From Clostridia bacterium (GTDB lineage Bacteria > Bacillota > Clostridia > TANB77 > CAG-508): DNA of 64,000 nucleotides. Under the pieces are notes generated by a model. The model did no database searches and was not told the origin of the DNA. It saw only the letters and a list, made by a program, of their open reading frames with translations. Position numbers and translations under genes: made by a program. Location: assembly GCA_017515985.1 (NCBI GenBank), contig JAFWDV010000003.1, positions 62,001-126,000 of the forward strand, read 5' to 3'. Positions 28,584-36,869 of the stretch are shown piece by piece; the stretch's first letter is position 1; the number at the start of each line of letters is the position of its first letter.

Positions 28584-29591
28584 ATGGCAATTTTATTACC
28601 AGGAGGTGCTGGCTACATTGGAAGCCACACAGCAGTTGAATTATTAAACGCAGGAAGAGAGATAGTTATCATAGATAATTTTTCAAATAGTAAACCAGAA
28701 GTATTAGATAAAATAAAAACAATAACTGGAAAAGATTTTAAATTTTATGAAATGGATTACAGAGATAAAGATGCATTAAATAAAGTCTTTTCAGAGAATA
28801 ATATAGATGCAGTAATTAATTTTGCTGGATACAAAGCTGTTGGTGAATCTGTTCAAAAGCCAATAGAATATTATGAGAACAATATTGGAGGATGCCTAGC
28901 ACTACTTGATGTTATGCGTAAATATAATTGTAAGAAATTTATATTTAGCTCTTCAGCAACGGTGTATGGTGATCCAGAAGTTATTCCTATCACTGAAGAA
29001 TGTAAGGTTGGTGGAACAACTAATCCATATGGAACAACAAAACTATTTATAGAGCAAATACTAAAAGATGTATTCGTATCAGATAACTCAATGGATATAT
29101 GCATATTAAGATATTTTAATCCAGTAGGAGCACATTCAAGTGGATTAATAGGGGAAGAGCCACAAGGAATTCCAAACAATTTAATGCCTTATGTTGTACG
29201 TGTTGCAGCAGGAATACTTCCAGAGCTATCTGTATTTGGAAACGATTATCCAACGCCAGATGGAACAGGAGTAAGAGATTATATCCATGTTGTAGATTTA
29301 GCTAAAGGACACGTAAAAGCGTTAGAAAAACTTGATAGAGAAAATTCAGGTTTATATATTTATAACTTGGGAACAGGAACTGGATATAGTGTTTTAGATA
29401 TGGTTAAGGCATTTGAAAGTTCAACTGGAAAAATAGTAAAATATAAAATAGCACCTCGTAGAGCAGGTGACATCGCAACATGTTATGCTAATCCAAAGAA
29501 GGCTGAAGAAGAGCTTGGATGGAAAGCAGAAAAAACATTAGAAGATATGTGTAGAGATTCTTGGAATTATATAGAAAAGTCTCAAAATTAA
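28584..29591 (+). CDS. galE: UDP-glucose 4-epimerase
   Basis: The 335-residue enzyme interconverts UDP-glucose and UDP-galactose (or their N-acetyl forms). It has the NAD-binding LLPGGAGYIGSHTAVEL, INFAGYKAVGESV, SSSATVYGDP, the Tyr-Lys catalytic pair in PYGTTKLFIE, and RYFNPVGAHSSG. It supplies UDP-galactose to Glf and thus to galactofuranose addition. It has a strong AGGAGG site and ends before a bidirectional terminator. Confidence 0.93.
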   Translation: MAILLPGGAGYIGSHTAVELLNAGREIVIIDNFSNSKPEVLDKIKTITGKDFKFYEMDYRDKDALNKVFSENNIDAVINFAGYKAVGESVQKPIEYYENNIGGCLALLDVMRKYNCKKFIFSSSATVYGDPEVIPITEECKVGGTTNPYGTTKLFIEQILKDVFVSDNSMDICILRYFNPVGAHSSGLIGEEPQGIPNNLMPYVVRVAAGILPELSVFGNDYPTPDGTGVRDYIHVVDLAKGHVKALEKLDRENSGLYIYNLGTGTGYSVLDMVKAFESSTGKIVKYKIAPRRAGDIATCYANPKKAEEELGWKAEKTLEDMCRDSWNYIEKSQN

Positions 29592-29592
29592 T

Positions 29593-29633
29593 AAAAAAAG
29601 TATCGCCTAGTTTTAGCTAGACGATATTTTTTT
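29593..29633. terminator. bidirectional terminator between galE and a reverse gene
   Basis: TATCGCCTAG at 29601-29610 and CTAGACGATA at 29617-29626 form a 10-bp stem with one mismatch; A-rich sequence on the left and T-rich on the right serve both strands of the convergent pair. Confidence 0.75.
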
Positions 29634-29682
29634 ATTATGCAGCCTGATTTATATCTGTTTGCTTTCCACCAAAGATAGTAGA

Positions 29683-31434
29683 TTATTTTAATGCTAATAT
29701 ATCTTCTTTTGTTATCTTAATTCCATAATTTGATAACTTAGAAGGTAGATTGTTTGATGCGTTTTCAAATACTTTATCTATTACAGCCTGTAAATCTGCG
29801 CCAGATTTAGCAAATACATCTTCAATATCTGTAGGCTCTTGTATATCAGATTTTCCATATGTTATAGATTCATTTGTTTTTAAATCTATTTTATATGTTG
29901 AATACATGATTGGAACTTTTCCTGATAAATTGAATACATATTTTTGTGTATCTTCCTTTAATCCAGTTACATTAAATTCTAGATTTAAAGAAAGTGAATT
30001 ATAATCAGGTGATGTTATCTTAATATTATTTTTGATTTCTGTATCTGAGAATACAAAATCATAATCTATTGTAAATAAGTCTCTCTTTTCATCAGAAATA
30101 TTTGCAGTTACAGACATTGTACCTTTTCTTGAATTATCATTTTTTTCATATTTATCTATAATAGTAATAGTTGATAGTGTTTCCCTTTGTGCGATAAGTT
30201 CAGATCTGCTTGATGTAGAATATAAATATGAATCTTCTTCATATGAAGGTGTGAATAAAGTATCAGAAATTGCTTGTACATTTATTGTATAAGTATTTTT
30301 TTCATCTTCAACGTCTTGTGTAAAAAATACAGTGCCGTCGTCTTCTTTATCTTTTACGAATGCAACAGTAAATTTTACAGGGTTATGTTTTTTATTCGAA
30401 TAAATAGTAAACTTCAAAGAAGATCCGATTTCTTCAAATAAATCTTCTGAATCTTCAAGTTCTTCTATAAAGTCATCAAAGAATTCTTCTATATCTGAAT
30501 TAGAAATTCTTTCAGGTAAATCATCAATATCTAAAGCAGAATCAACTGTATAAGTAGGGTTTGAAGTGATAGTGTCAATATATTTCTTTAGAACATTATA
30601 CTTTTTAATTAAAATATCTTTTAAAGAGCTATCATCTTTAGCTGTATTTGTAAGTTTTAACATGTAATTATGCACGTCTTTTCCAGATATTGTTAGAGAA
30701 TATGCAGTTGTTTTGATTTCGTCTCCACCAACAACTATTTTTTGATTTTTCTTTGATGAATAATTATCTTTTTCGATTAGCTCTGAAAATATTTTTCCAT
30801 AATTTTTTCCAAGTGAATTATATTCGTCTTCTGTTAAGTAAAATAAATCATAAAGCATATTAGCATATTTTGTGTTATCAGACTCAGTCATTGATGATTT
30901 TATAGAATCAATTGAAGCTTTATCAAGACCTAGATTGTTATTTTTATTAAATTCTTCTAACTTATCAAAGTCTAGGCTTAGTGGTTTATCATATAAATCT
31001 GACGATTGTACAGTTAGTTTTGATCCTTTCTTTAATGTATTTAGATTAATTAGCTCTTTATTGTTGTACAAAAGTCCTAGTTTATTAGATTTTGTTTTTG
31101 TATCTTTATTGTAACTTCCTATCCAGTTAATACTTGTATTATTAATCATCCTTTGAGTTGAATAATCAACCATTGAATCCGGTAATGAAACATTTAGAGA
31201 AATATTTCCGTTAGATGTATAAGATTCATCTTTCATTTTTAAGCTCTCGATGCTCTTTATATAGTCGGAATAGCTAAGAGCTTCTTTGGCTCCAAATAAT
31301 TTTTTTGCTTGAAGTGAAAAATTATCACTTGTAGGTTTTAAAAAGTTGAAAACATCAGTAAAAAAGTAAAGGCAAGCACATGTTCCAACAGCTAAAACTA
31401 AAACAGAAACAATAATAATAACAGCTTTTTTCAT
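29683..31434 (-). CDS. membrane-anchored extracytoplasmic protein (DUF6583-like), unknown function
   Basis: The 583-residue protein starts with one hydrophobic anchor (AVIIIVSVLVLAVGTCACLY), and the rest is extracytoplasmic and beta-rich. It has acidic stretches such as EEFFDDFIEELEDSEDLFEE near residue 330. The layout (anchor, YSDYIKSIESL, repeated strand patterns, AKSGADLQAVIDKV near the end) resembles an uncharacterised Firmicutes family, perhaps DUF6583; this assignment is from memory and weak. The ribosome site TAAAGGAGGA is clear. It is a single-gene transcript on the reverse strand between two glycan genes, so a surface role is plausible but unproven. Confidence 0.6.
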   Translation of the reverse strand: MKKAVIIIVSVLVLAVGTCACLYFFTDVFNFLKPTSDNFSLQAKKLFGAKEALSYSDYIKSIESLKMKDESYTSNGNISLNVSLPDSMVDYSTQRMINNTSINWIGSYNKDTKTKSNKLGLLYNNKELINLNTLKKGSKLTVQSSDLYDKPLSLDFDKLEEFNKNNNLGLDKASIDSIKSSMTESDNTKYANMLYDLFYLTEDEYNSLGKNYGKIFSELIEKDNYSSKKNQKIVVGGDEIKTTAYSLTISGKDVHNYMLKLTNTAKDDSSLKDILIKKYNVLKKYIDTITSNPTYTVDSALDIDDLPERISNSDIEEFFDDFIEELEDSEDLFEEIGSSLKFTIYSNKKHNPVKFTVAFVKDKEDDGTVFFTQDVEDEKNTYTINVQAISDTLFTPSYEEDSYLYSTSSRSELIAQRETLSTITIIDKYEKNDNSRKGTMSVTANISDEKRDLFTIDYDFVFSDTEIKNNIKITSPDYNSLSLNLEFNVTGLKEDTQKYVFNLSGKVPIMYSTYKIDLKTNESITYGKSDIQEPTDIEDVFAKSGADLQAVIDKVFENASNNLPSKLSNYGIKITKEDILALK

Positions 31435-31540
31435 AAAAAATCCTCCTTTATATATACAGGATATATTATTACATAATATATGGAAATTTACAACAAAAAT
31501 AAATATATTTTAGGGTGAATACAGGTTGTATTTTAAATTT

Positions 31541-31549
31541 TGTTATGAT
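31541..31549 (+). promoter_or_regulatory. extended -10 promoter for the second flippase
   Basis: TGTTATGAT gives an extended -10 (TGn before TATGAT). No well-spaced -35 was found. It lies about 100 nt upstream of the flippase start. Confidence 0.45.
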
Positions 31550-31652
31550 AGAATTTCAAATGATTAATATAAAAATACATATTTTATAGGATTATGGGGT
31601 CCATTAAACCCAAATATTACAATAAGGAGATAGTAGTTTTTCTACAAATAAT

Positions 31653-33047
31653 ATGAAACAAGAGAAGGAATTAATAAAAAATACATTTATTATTGCACTC
31701 GGAAAATTTAGTACGCAAATTGTATCGTTTTTACTTGTATCATTATACACAGCAAAGCTTACAACTGAAGAATTTGGTAGTTATGACTTAATAATTACAA
31801 TAATTACATTTATAACTCCATTTATAACGTTAACTTTGGAAGAGTCTATGTTCAGATTCTTAATTGATGCGAAGAGCAAGAGAGAAGAAAAGAGCATTAT
31901 AACACAAACGATAGTAACTATAATGACGACTCTTTGTGTGGCGTGCGTTATCATATTCTTGGTAATAAAACTTTTTGCGATAAATACAACGAAACTGTTC
32001 ATACCGTACGTTATTGCCGTAGTGCTCATGGCACTAATGAATGCACTTGTAAGAGGATTAGGTAAAATAAAACTATATTCATTATCTAATTTTATCTTAA
32101 GTGTAATAACAATAGTTTTAAATGTTGTTCTTATTTTAGGAACAAGCCTTAAAGTTGATGGATTGTTATTATCTGTAATAATTGCAAACTTGATTATGGT
32201 TGTTTTTTTAGCGGTAAATCTACATTTAAAAGATTTCTTTGATATTAGACTAGTAAAAAAAGGTCTTATGAAAGAAATGTTACAGTATTCAATTCCATTA
32301 ATTCCACATAGTTTATCGTGGACGATAATAAATTTATCAGATAGATTAATTATTACATCTTTTATGGGAACGTCAAGTAACGGAATATATGCTGTTTCAA
32401 ACAAGTTTCCAACTATAATAAATACTGTTTATAATTATTTTGCTATAGCATGGAAAGAATCTGCTGCCAAAGCATTACATGAAGATAACAGCGAAAAATA
32501 TTATAATAGAATATATGGTTCGCTAAGAAATCTTGTATATTCAGCAACAGTATGTGTAATAGCAGTTGTACCATTTATTTTCGGATTTTTAGTAAAAGGA
32601 AATGGGTACCAAACCGCATTTTTATATATACCAATATTAGTTTTTTCTGTATATTTTTCTAATATGGCAAGTTTTTACGGAGGAATATTCAGTGCATATA
32701 AGCAAACTAAAATAATAGGGTCAACAACGGTTGTAGCTGCAATAATAAATGTGGTGATAAACTTAATATTCATTAAGGTTTTTGGATTATATGCGGCAGC
32801 AATTTCAACACTTCTTTCGTCAGTATTTTTATACATATACAGAAAGATAAAGATAAAAGATTTTGTAAAACTTAAACATTCGAAGGATATGAATATAACT
32901 ATAGTAATGACGTTAGTTGTATTTTTAGCATACTATTCGAATAATGTAATATTCCAAGTCGTATCGTTGTTATTCTCGATGATATATGCTTTGATGATGA
33001 ACAAAATGATTGTTAGAGACTTTTTAGGAAGATTTGTAAAAAGATAA
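31653..33047 (+). CDS. second Wzx-like polysaccharide flippase (MOP superfamily)
   Basis: The 464-residue membrane protein has about 12-14 helices. Its start (NTFIIALGKFSTQIVSFLLV, then LYTAKLTTEEFGSYDL) and the middle (IPLIPHSLSWTIINLSDRLI) are typical of oligosaccharide flippases. The sequence is distinct from the flippase at 17.7 kb. A ribosome site AAGGAG lies at 31624-31629, unusually far (23 nt) from the ATG. A small hairpin (GTAG/CTAC at 31633-31645) in between could shorten the effective distance. It stands alone between the galE region and feoB, with its own promoter. Confidence 0.85.
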   Translation: MKQEKELIKNTFIIALGKFSTQIVSFLLVSLYTAKLTTEEFGSYDLIITIITFITPFITLTLEESMFRFLIDAKSKREEKSIITQTIVTIMTTLCVACVIIFLVIKLFAINTTKLFIPYVIAVVLMALMNALVRGLGKIKLYSLSNFILSVITIVLNVVLILGTSLKVDGLLLSVIIANLIMVVFLAVNLHLKDFFDIRLVKKGLMKEMLQYSIPLIPHSLSWTIINLSDRLIITSFMGTSSNGIYAVSNKFPTIINTVYNYFAIAWKESAAKALHEDNSEKYYNRIYGSLRNLVYSATVCVIAVVPFIFGFLVKGNGYQTAFLYIPILVFSVYFSNMASFYGGIFSAYKQTKIIGSTTVVAAIINVVINLIFIKVFGLYAAAISTLLSSVFLYIYRKIKIKDFVKLKHSKDMNITIVMTLVVFLAYYSNNVIFQVVSLLFSMIYALMMNKMIVRDFLGRFVKR

Positions 33048-33059
33048 AGAAATTTTGGG

Positions 33060-33090
33060 GACGGAGGAAAAAATTCCTTCGTCTTTTTTT
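33060..33090. terminator. terminator between flippase and feoB, containing a GGGGACGG repeat
   Basis: GACGGAGGAA at 33060-33069 pairs with TTCCTTCGTC at 33074-33083 (one G.T pair), loop AAAA, then seven T. The preceding TTTTGGGGACGGA (33053-33065) is one copy of the dispersed repeat. Confidence 0.8.
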
Positions 33091-33095
33091 CTATT

Positions 33096-35036
33096 TCAAA
33101 CTATTTTTGAAACTAAATTTACAAAAGTGCAAACGATAAATCCACAAAATGTTGGTATTGCAAAGCCTAGCAAAGCCCATTTGGTTGAGCCACTTTCTTT
33201 TTTTATACTAATAAGCGTGGTGCTGCAAGGAAAATGAAGCAAGCAGAAAAGCATTGTGTTTATAGCGGTGACTATAGTCCAACCATTAGCTTTCAAAACT
33301 TCAGCAATTGTGGAGATATCTTCTAAATCAACAAGAGTATTGTTTCCTAGGTAACACATTAGTATCAATGGAAGGACTATTTCGTTTGCAGGTAAGCCAA
33401 GTAAAAATGCGGTTAAAATATATCCATCTAACCCCATAATTTTTGCGATAGGATCTAATATATTTGCAATGTAATGTAAAATTGAATTATCACCAATATT
33501 TATGTTTGCGAGTAGCCAAATAATTATTCCGGCAGGTGCTGCTACTTTTATTGCTCTGCCAAGTACAAACAATGCTCTGTCGAAGATTGATCGTATTATA
33601 ATTTTTGATATTTGCGGTTTCCTATAAGGTGGAAGCTCTAAAATAAAATGACTTGGTTCACCTTTTAATAACGTTTTAGATAGTATTTTAGATGTTAAAA
33701 AGGTCATAATTATTCCTATAAAAACGACTAAAACTACTGTCAGTGTGGCTAATAGTGAAGAATACAGCCCTGTAAAAAGAGCTCCTACAAAAATTGTTGA
33801 TATTGTAATTAAAAATGGAAATCTTCCGTTGCATGGAACAAAGCAATTTGTTAACATTGCAATTATTTTTTCACGTTTTGAATCTATTATACGGCACCCT
33901 ACAACTCCAGCTGCATTGCAACCAAATCCCATACACATTGTTAATGCTTGTTTTCCACAAGTCTTACAACACTTAAAACATCTATCTAAATTAAAAGCTA
34001 TTCTAGGTAAAAAGCCTAAATCTTCAAGTATTGTAAAGATAGGGAAGAATATAACCATAGGCGGCAGCATAACGCTTATAACCCATGCGGTTGTTTGATA
34101 AAGCCCATATACAAGTGGATTAATAACAAATTGCGGAATATGCATGTAATTAAGTGCTAGCAAAAGTTTTTCTTGGATAAAATTAAAACCATTTGATAAT
34201 AGCTTCGATGGGTAATTTGCTCCAACGATGGTTAACCAAAAAATGATTGCAAGAAATAGGAGCATAATAGGTATTCCAAATAATTTTGATGTCAATACTT
34301 TATCGAATTTTCTTGTTAATGATTTGTCATCTGAAGCAGTGGTATGTGTTACTTTTTTTGAAACTTCGGAACACTTTTTCACAATGTAAGAAACAAGTTC
34401 AGTGTTATCTCCGTCAAGAATTTTTGATAAATTATTCTCAATTAATTCGGTTTTTTTTACGTCTCTTAGTTTGCTAACATTGTCATTAATACATACATCA
34501 AATATCGTACGTTTTAAATTATAAAGTGTTTTTTTATTGGTTGCATTTGTGCCAACAACAGGAACGCCTAAAGCTTCAGATAAAGCATCTAAATCTATAG
34601 AAATTCCTTTATTTTTGGCTTCGTCAAGTAAATTTACGCAAACTACAACGTTTTGTGTTATTTCCATAATTTGATAAACTAAATTTAAGCTTCGCTCTAA
34701 GCATGTAGCATCTACGATAGCCACGGTAAGATTAGGCTTTTTAAAGCAAATAAAGTCTCTTGCTATTTCTTCTTCTTCAGAATTAGACATTAAGGAATAT
34801 GTACCAGGAATATCATACAATAAAAATGTTTTATTATTATATTTAAGGTATCCACAGGCGTTGGAAACTGTTTTACCAGGCCAGTTTCCTGTGTGTTGAT
34901 GCATACCTGTAAGACTGTTAAAAATGGTTGATTTTCCAACGTTTGGATTTCCTGCAAGTGCAATTAAGTAATCGTAGTTTTCTGAAGTATAATCGTCAAG
35001 TAATGATGTTCCTGTTGAGTTGGAAGTAAGCCCCAT
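33096..35036 (-). CDS. feoB: ferrous iron transporter B
   Basis: The 646-residue protein has an N-terminal GTPase domain with G1 AGNPNVGKSTIFNSLTG near residue 29, the G3 region DIPGTYSLMS, and the NLLDEA G4-like site. Gate-domain membrane segments follow: FGCNAAGVVGCRIIDS, then ELPPYRKPQ, then GLPANEIVLPLI. It imports Fe2+ using GTP. The C-terminus is short, ending soon after the last helix. It follows feoA in the same operon with a 58-nt gap, and the end faces the flippase terminator. No clear Fur or DtxR box was seen upstream of feoA. Confidence 0.95.
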   Translation of the reverse strand: MGLTSNSTGTSLLDDYTSENYDYLIALAGNPNVGKSTIFNSLTGMHQHTGNWPGKTVSNACGYLKYNNKTFLLYDIPGTYSLMSNSEEEEIARDFICFKKPNLTVAIVDATCLERSLNLVYQIMEITQNVVVCVNLLDEAKNKGISIDLDALSEALGVPVVGTNATNKKTLYNLKRTIFDVCINDNVSKLRDVKKTELIENNLSKILDGDNTELVSYIVKKCSEVSKKVTHTTASDDKSLTRKFDKVLTSKLFGIPIMLLFLAIIFWLTIVGANYPSKLLSNGFNFIQEKLLLALNYMHIPQFVINPLVYGLYQTTAWVISVMLPPMVIFFPIFTILEDLGFLPRIAFNLDRCFKCCKTCGKQALTMCMGFGCNAAGVVGCRIIDSKREKIIAMLTNCFVPCNGRFPFLITISTIFVGALFTGLYSSLLATLTVVLVVFIGIIMTFLTSKILSKTLLKGEPSHFILELPPYRKPQISKIIIRSIFDRALFVLGRAIKVAAPAGIIIWLLANINIGDNSILHYIANILDPIAKIMGLDGYILTAFLLGLPANEIVLPLILMCYLGNNTLVDLEDISTIAEVLKANGWTIVTAINTMLFCLLHFPCSTTLISIKKESGSTKWALLGFAIPTFCGFIVCTFVNLVSKIV

Positions 35037-35094
35037 AAAATCACCTCTTATTGTATATATTAATTTGATGAAAAAATTGTGCTAATATTAAAGA

Positions 35095-35316
35095 TTAAAA
35101 AATTAAAATCTTTTTTGCATCCTCAGCTCTTATTGCAATAACACTTCCTCGAACTAGATAAGCTCTTGGATCGCCTAAAACACTGCTAAATATTGGAGTA
35201 ATTTCAGTTTCAGAAATTAATCCTAAATCAAGAAATCTGCGGCGTAGAGCACATGAATATTCTATAGATTTAACAATTGCTGTTTGGTTTAATGTAGCAT
35301 CATATAAAGTTTTCAT
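35095..35316 (-). CDS. feoA: ferrous iron transport protein A
   Basis: The 73-residue SH3-like protein shows the FeoA pattern: IVKSIEYSCALRRRFLDLGL, then ITPIFSSVLGDPRAYLVRG and VIAIRAEDAKKI. FeoA proteins are cytoplasmic partners that regulate FeoB. Ribosome site AAGGGGGA lies just upstream. It is the first gene of the reverse-strand feoAB operon and is divergent from dut; the promoter lies in the 119-nt gap. Confidence 0.92.
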   Translation of the reverse strand: MKTLYDATLNQTAIVKSIEYSCALRRRFLDLGLISETEITPIFSSVLGDPRAYLVRGSVIAIRAEDAKKILIF

Positions 35317-35370
35317 TAAAATATCCCCCTTAAATAAGATATGAATAATATAAAAAAAGTTGAAAATTTG

Positions 35371-35399
35371 TTGAAAAAAATAAGATTGGGTAATATAAT
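35371..35399 (+). promoter_or_regulatory. sigma-A promoter of dut
   Basis: TTGAAA at 35371-35376 and TATAAT at 35394-35399 with a 17-nt spacer, 37 nt before the dut start. Confidence 0.8.
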
Positions 35400-35435
35400 G
35401 ACGCTGTACTTAATTACACAAGGAGGATAAAATAA

Positions 35436-35897
35436 ATGGGAAGAACAAGAGGATTCGAAATAGCAAAAGGTTGGGAGGATAAAGGTGTTAATTTACCAAT
35501 AAGAAAAACAGCAAATTCAGCTGCTTACGATATAGAAGCTGCTGAAGATACAGTAATACCAAGCTTTAAATTAGGTCAAAAACCAACACTTATACCAACA
35601 GGATTAAAATCATATATGCCAGGAGATGAGGTTTTAATGTTATATCCAAGAAGCTCTGGACCAAAGAAACAAGGAATATTGTTCCCACACAGCTCAGGAG
35701 TTATCGATGCTGATTACTATGGAAATGTGGATAATGATGGACATATAATGATTCAATGTATAAATATAAAAGATGAAGATGTTGTAATAAAGAAGGGTGA
35801 AGCAATAGCTCAAGGAATGTTCCAAAAATATTTAGTTGTAGACGACGATAATGCAAACGGAGTTAGAGCGGGCGGATTTGGATCTACAGGAAATTAA
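35436..35897 (+). CDS. dut: dUTP diphosphatase-family protein
   Basis: The 153-residue protein has the five trimeric dUTPase motifs in order: AAYDIEA (motif 1), PRSSGPKKQG (motif 2, usually PRSGLA), GVIDADYYGN (motif 3 with the catalytic Asp), GEAIAQGMF (motif 4), and RAGGFGSTG (motif 5). dUTPase hydrolyses dUTP to dUMP, keeping uracil out of DNA. Motif 2 diverges and has an insertion before motif 3 (ILFPHSS), as in some phage-like or dCTP-deaminase-related forms. It stands alone with its own promoter and terminator. A strong ribosome site (AAGGAGG) precedes it. Confidence 0.8.
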   Translation: MGRTRGFEIAKGWEDKGVNLPIRKTANSAAYDIEAAEDTVIPSFKLGQKPTLIPTGLKSYMPGDEVLMLYPRSSGPKKQGILFPHSSGVIDADYYGNVDNDGHIMIQCINIKDEDVVIKKGEAIAQGMFQKYLVVDDDNANGVRAGGFGSTGN

Positions 35898-35906
35898 TAG
35901 AGATTT

Positions 35907-35940
35907 AAAAGGGCAATTTAAAAATTGCTCTTTTTTCTTT
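35907..35940 (+). terminator. terminator after dut
   Basis: AAAAGGGCAATT at 35907-35918 pairs with AATTGCTCTTTT at 35923-35934 (one G.T pair), loop TAAA, followed by a T-run. Confidence 0.85.
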
Positions 35941-35995
35941 AAAAGTGGTTTGAATATGTTCACAGAAAATTCAAAAACAAATTTAGCAAATCACT

Positions 35996-36024
35996 TTGAC
36001 TTTTGCCAATTTTTGTAGTATAAT
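35996..36024 (+). promoter_or_regulatory. strong sigma-A promoter of the CarD gene
   Basis: TTGACT at 35996-36001 and TATAAT at 36019-36024, 17-nt spacer, nearly consensus. The start codon is 77 nt downstream. Confidence 0.88.
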
Positions 36025-36100
36025 TATTAATGTAGTTGAAAAAGAACGATACCTTTATTAACTTCAATAAAATAAAAGCTAGAGGAAGGAGTTGACTTAC

Positions 36101-36688
36101 ATGTTTAATGTAGGAGACAAAGTCGTATACCCTATGCATGGAGCAGGGACGATAGATTCAATAGACAAGAAGAACATTTTAGATGAAGAGGTAGAATATA
36201 TAAATATTTCAATGCCTGGAGGAGTAAAGGTAATGGTGCCAAGTAATCAGGCATCAAAACAAGGACTTAGAAATATAATTTCTCAGGACGAAGTAGAAAA
36301 AGTATTCTGTGTATTAGAAACAGATGAAACAGCAATGTCTGATAATTGGAATAAAAGATATAGAGATAATATGGACAAGATGAAAAGTGGAGATATCTAT
36401 GAAGTAGCAGATGTTGTAAGAAACCTAAGCTTTAAACAAAAAGAAAAAGGTTTATCTACTGGTGAGAAAAAGATGTTGAACAATGCAAAACAAATATTAG
36501 TAAGTGAGCTAGTGTTAGTTGAAAATACAACAAGCGCTGAAATGGAACAATTAGTAGATAATAAAATTGATGTATCTTTTAAAGAGAACAGAGAAAATAT
36601 TGGTATAGATTCAGAAATTAATACAAGTAGTGTGGTAAGCAAGTTTATACCATTCAATGTTCAAAGTACAGGAACATCTCAAGAGTAA
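36101..36688 (+). CDS. CarD/CdnL-family RNA polymerase-binding regulator
   Basis: The 195-residue protein starts with the family signature MFNVGDKVVYPMHGAGTI, the Tudor-like RNA-polymerase-interacting domain shared with Mfd. An alpha-helical DNA-binding region follows (WNKRYRDNMDKMKSGDIYEV, LSTGEKKMLNNAKQILVSEL). CarD proteins bind the RNA polymerase beta subunit and stabilise open complexes, often at rRNA promoters. The tail after residue 155 is variable. A TTG at 36092 is an upstream alternative, but AGGAAGGAG at 36083-36091 fits the ATG at 36101. Confidence 0.9.
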   Translation: MFNVGDKVVYPMHGAGTIDSIDKKNILDEEVEYINISMPGGVKVMVPSNQASKQGLRNIISQDEVEKVFCVLETDETAMSDNWNKRYRDNMDKMKSGDIYEVADVVRNLSFKQKEKGLSTGEKKMLNNAKQILVSELVLVENTTSAEMEQLVDNKIDVSFKENRENIGIDSEINTSSVVSKFIPFNVQSTGTSQE

Positions 36689-36691
36689 TTT

Positions 36692-36764
36692 ATATGGGTA
36701 GATTCTATAATGATAGAATACTGCCCATATTTAACGTATAGGGAAGTGATAATACTTTCCTATT
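36692..36764 (+). other. two consecutive hairpins between carD and dnaG
   Basis: The first hairpin pairs ATATGGG (36692-36698) with CCCATAT (36724-36730), continuing inward through ATTCTAT with a bulge. The second pairs ATAGGGAAGT with ACTTTCCTAT (about 36738-36764). Neither has a long T-run, so the role (terminator, processing or attenuation before dnaG-rpoD) is uncertain. Confidence 0.5.
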
Positions 36765-36869
36765 AATTAACTTAAGGCAAACAATGGCAATAAATTATGT
36801 AAATTCTAGGAGGATTTCCTTAATTTGTGTCGAATTATATAATATGGCAATGGAGGAATATTAATTTAG

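Noticed and set aside
31781-32404. 207-codon reverse frame inside the flippase gene
   Set aside because: It lies wholly within a well-supported membrane protein gene on the other strand, has no ribosome site and its product has no recognisable pattern.
35317-35370. Fur or DtxR operator before feoA
   Set aside because: AT-rich sequence has partial palindromes, but none matches a known iron box well enough.
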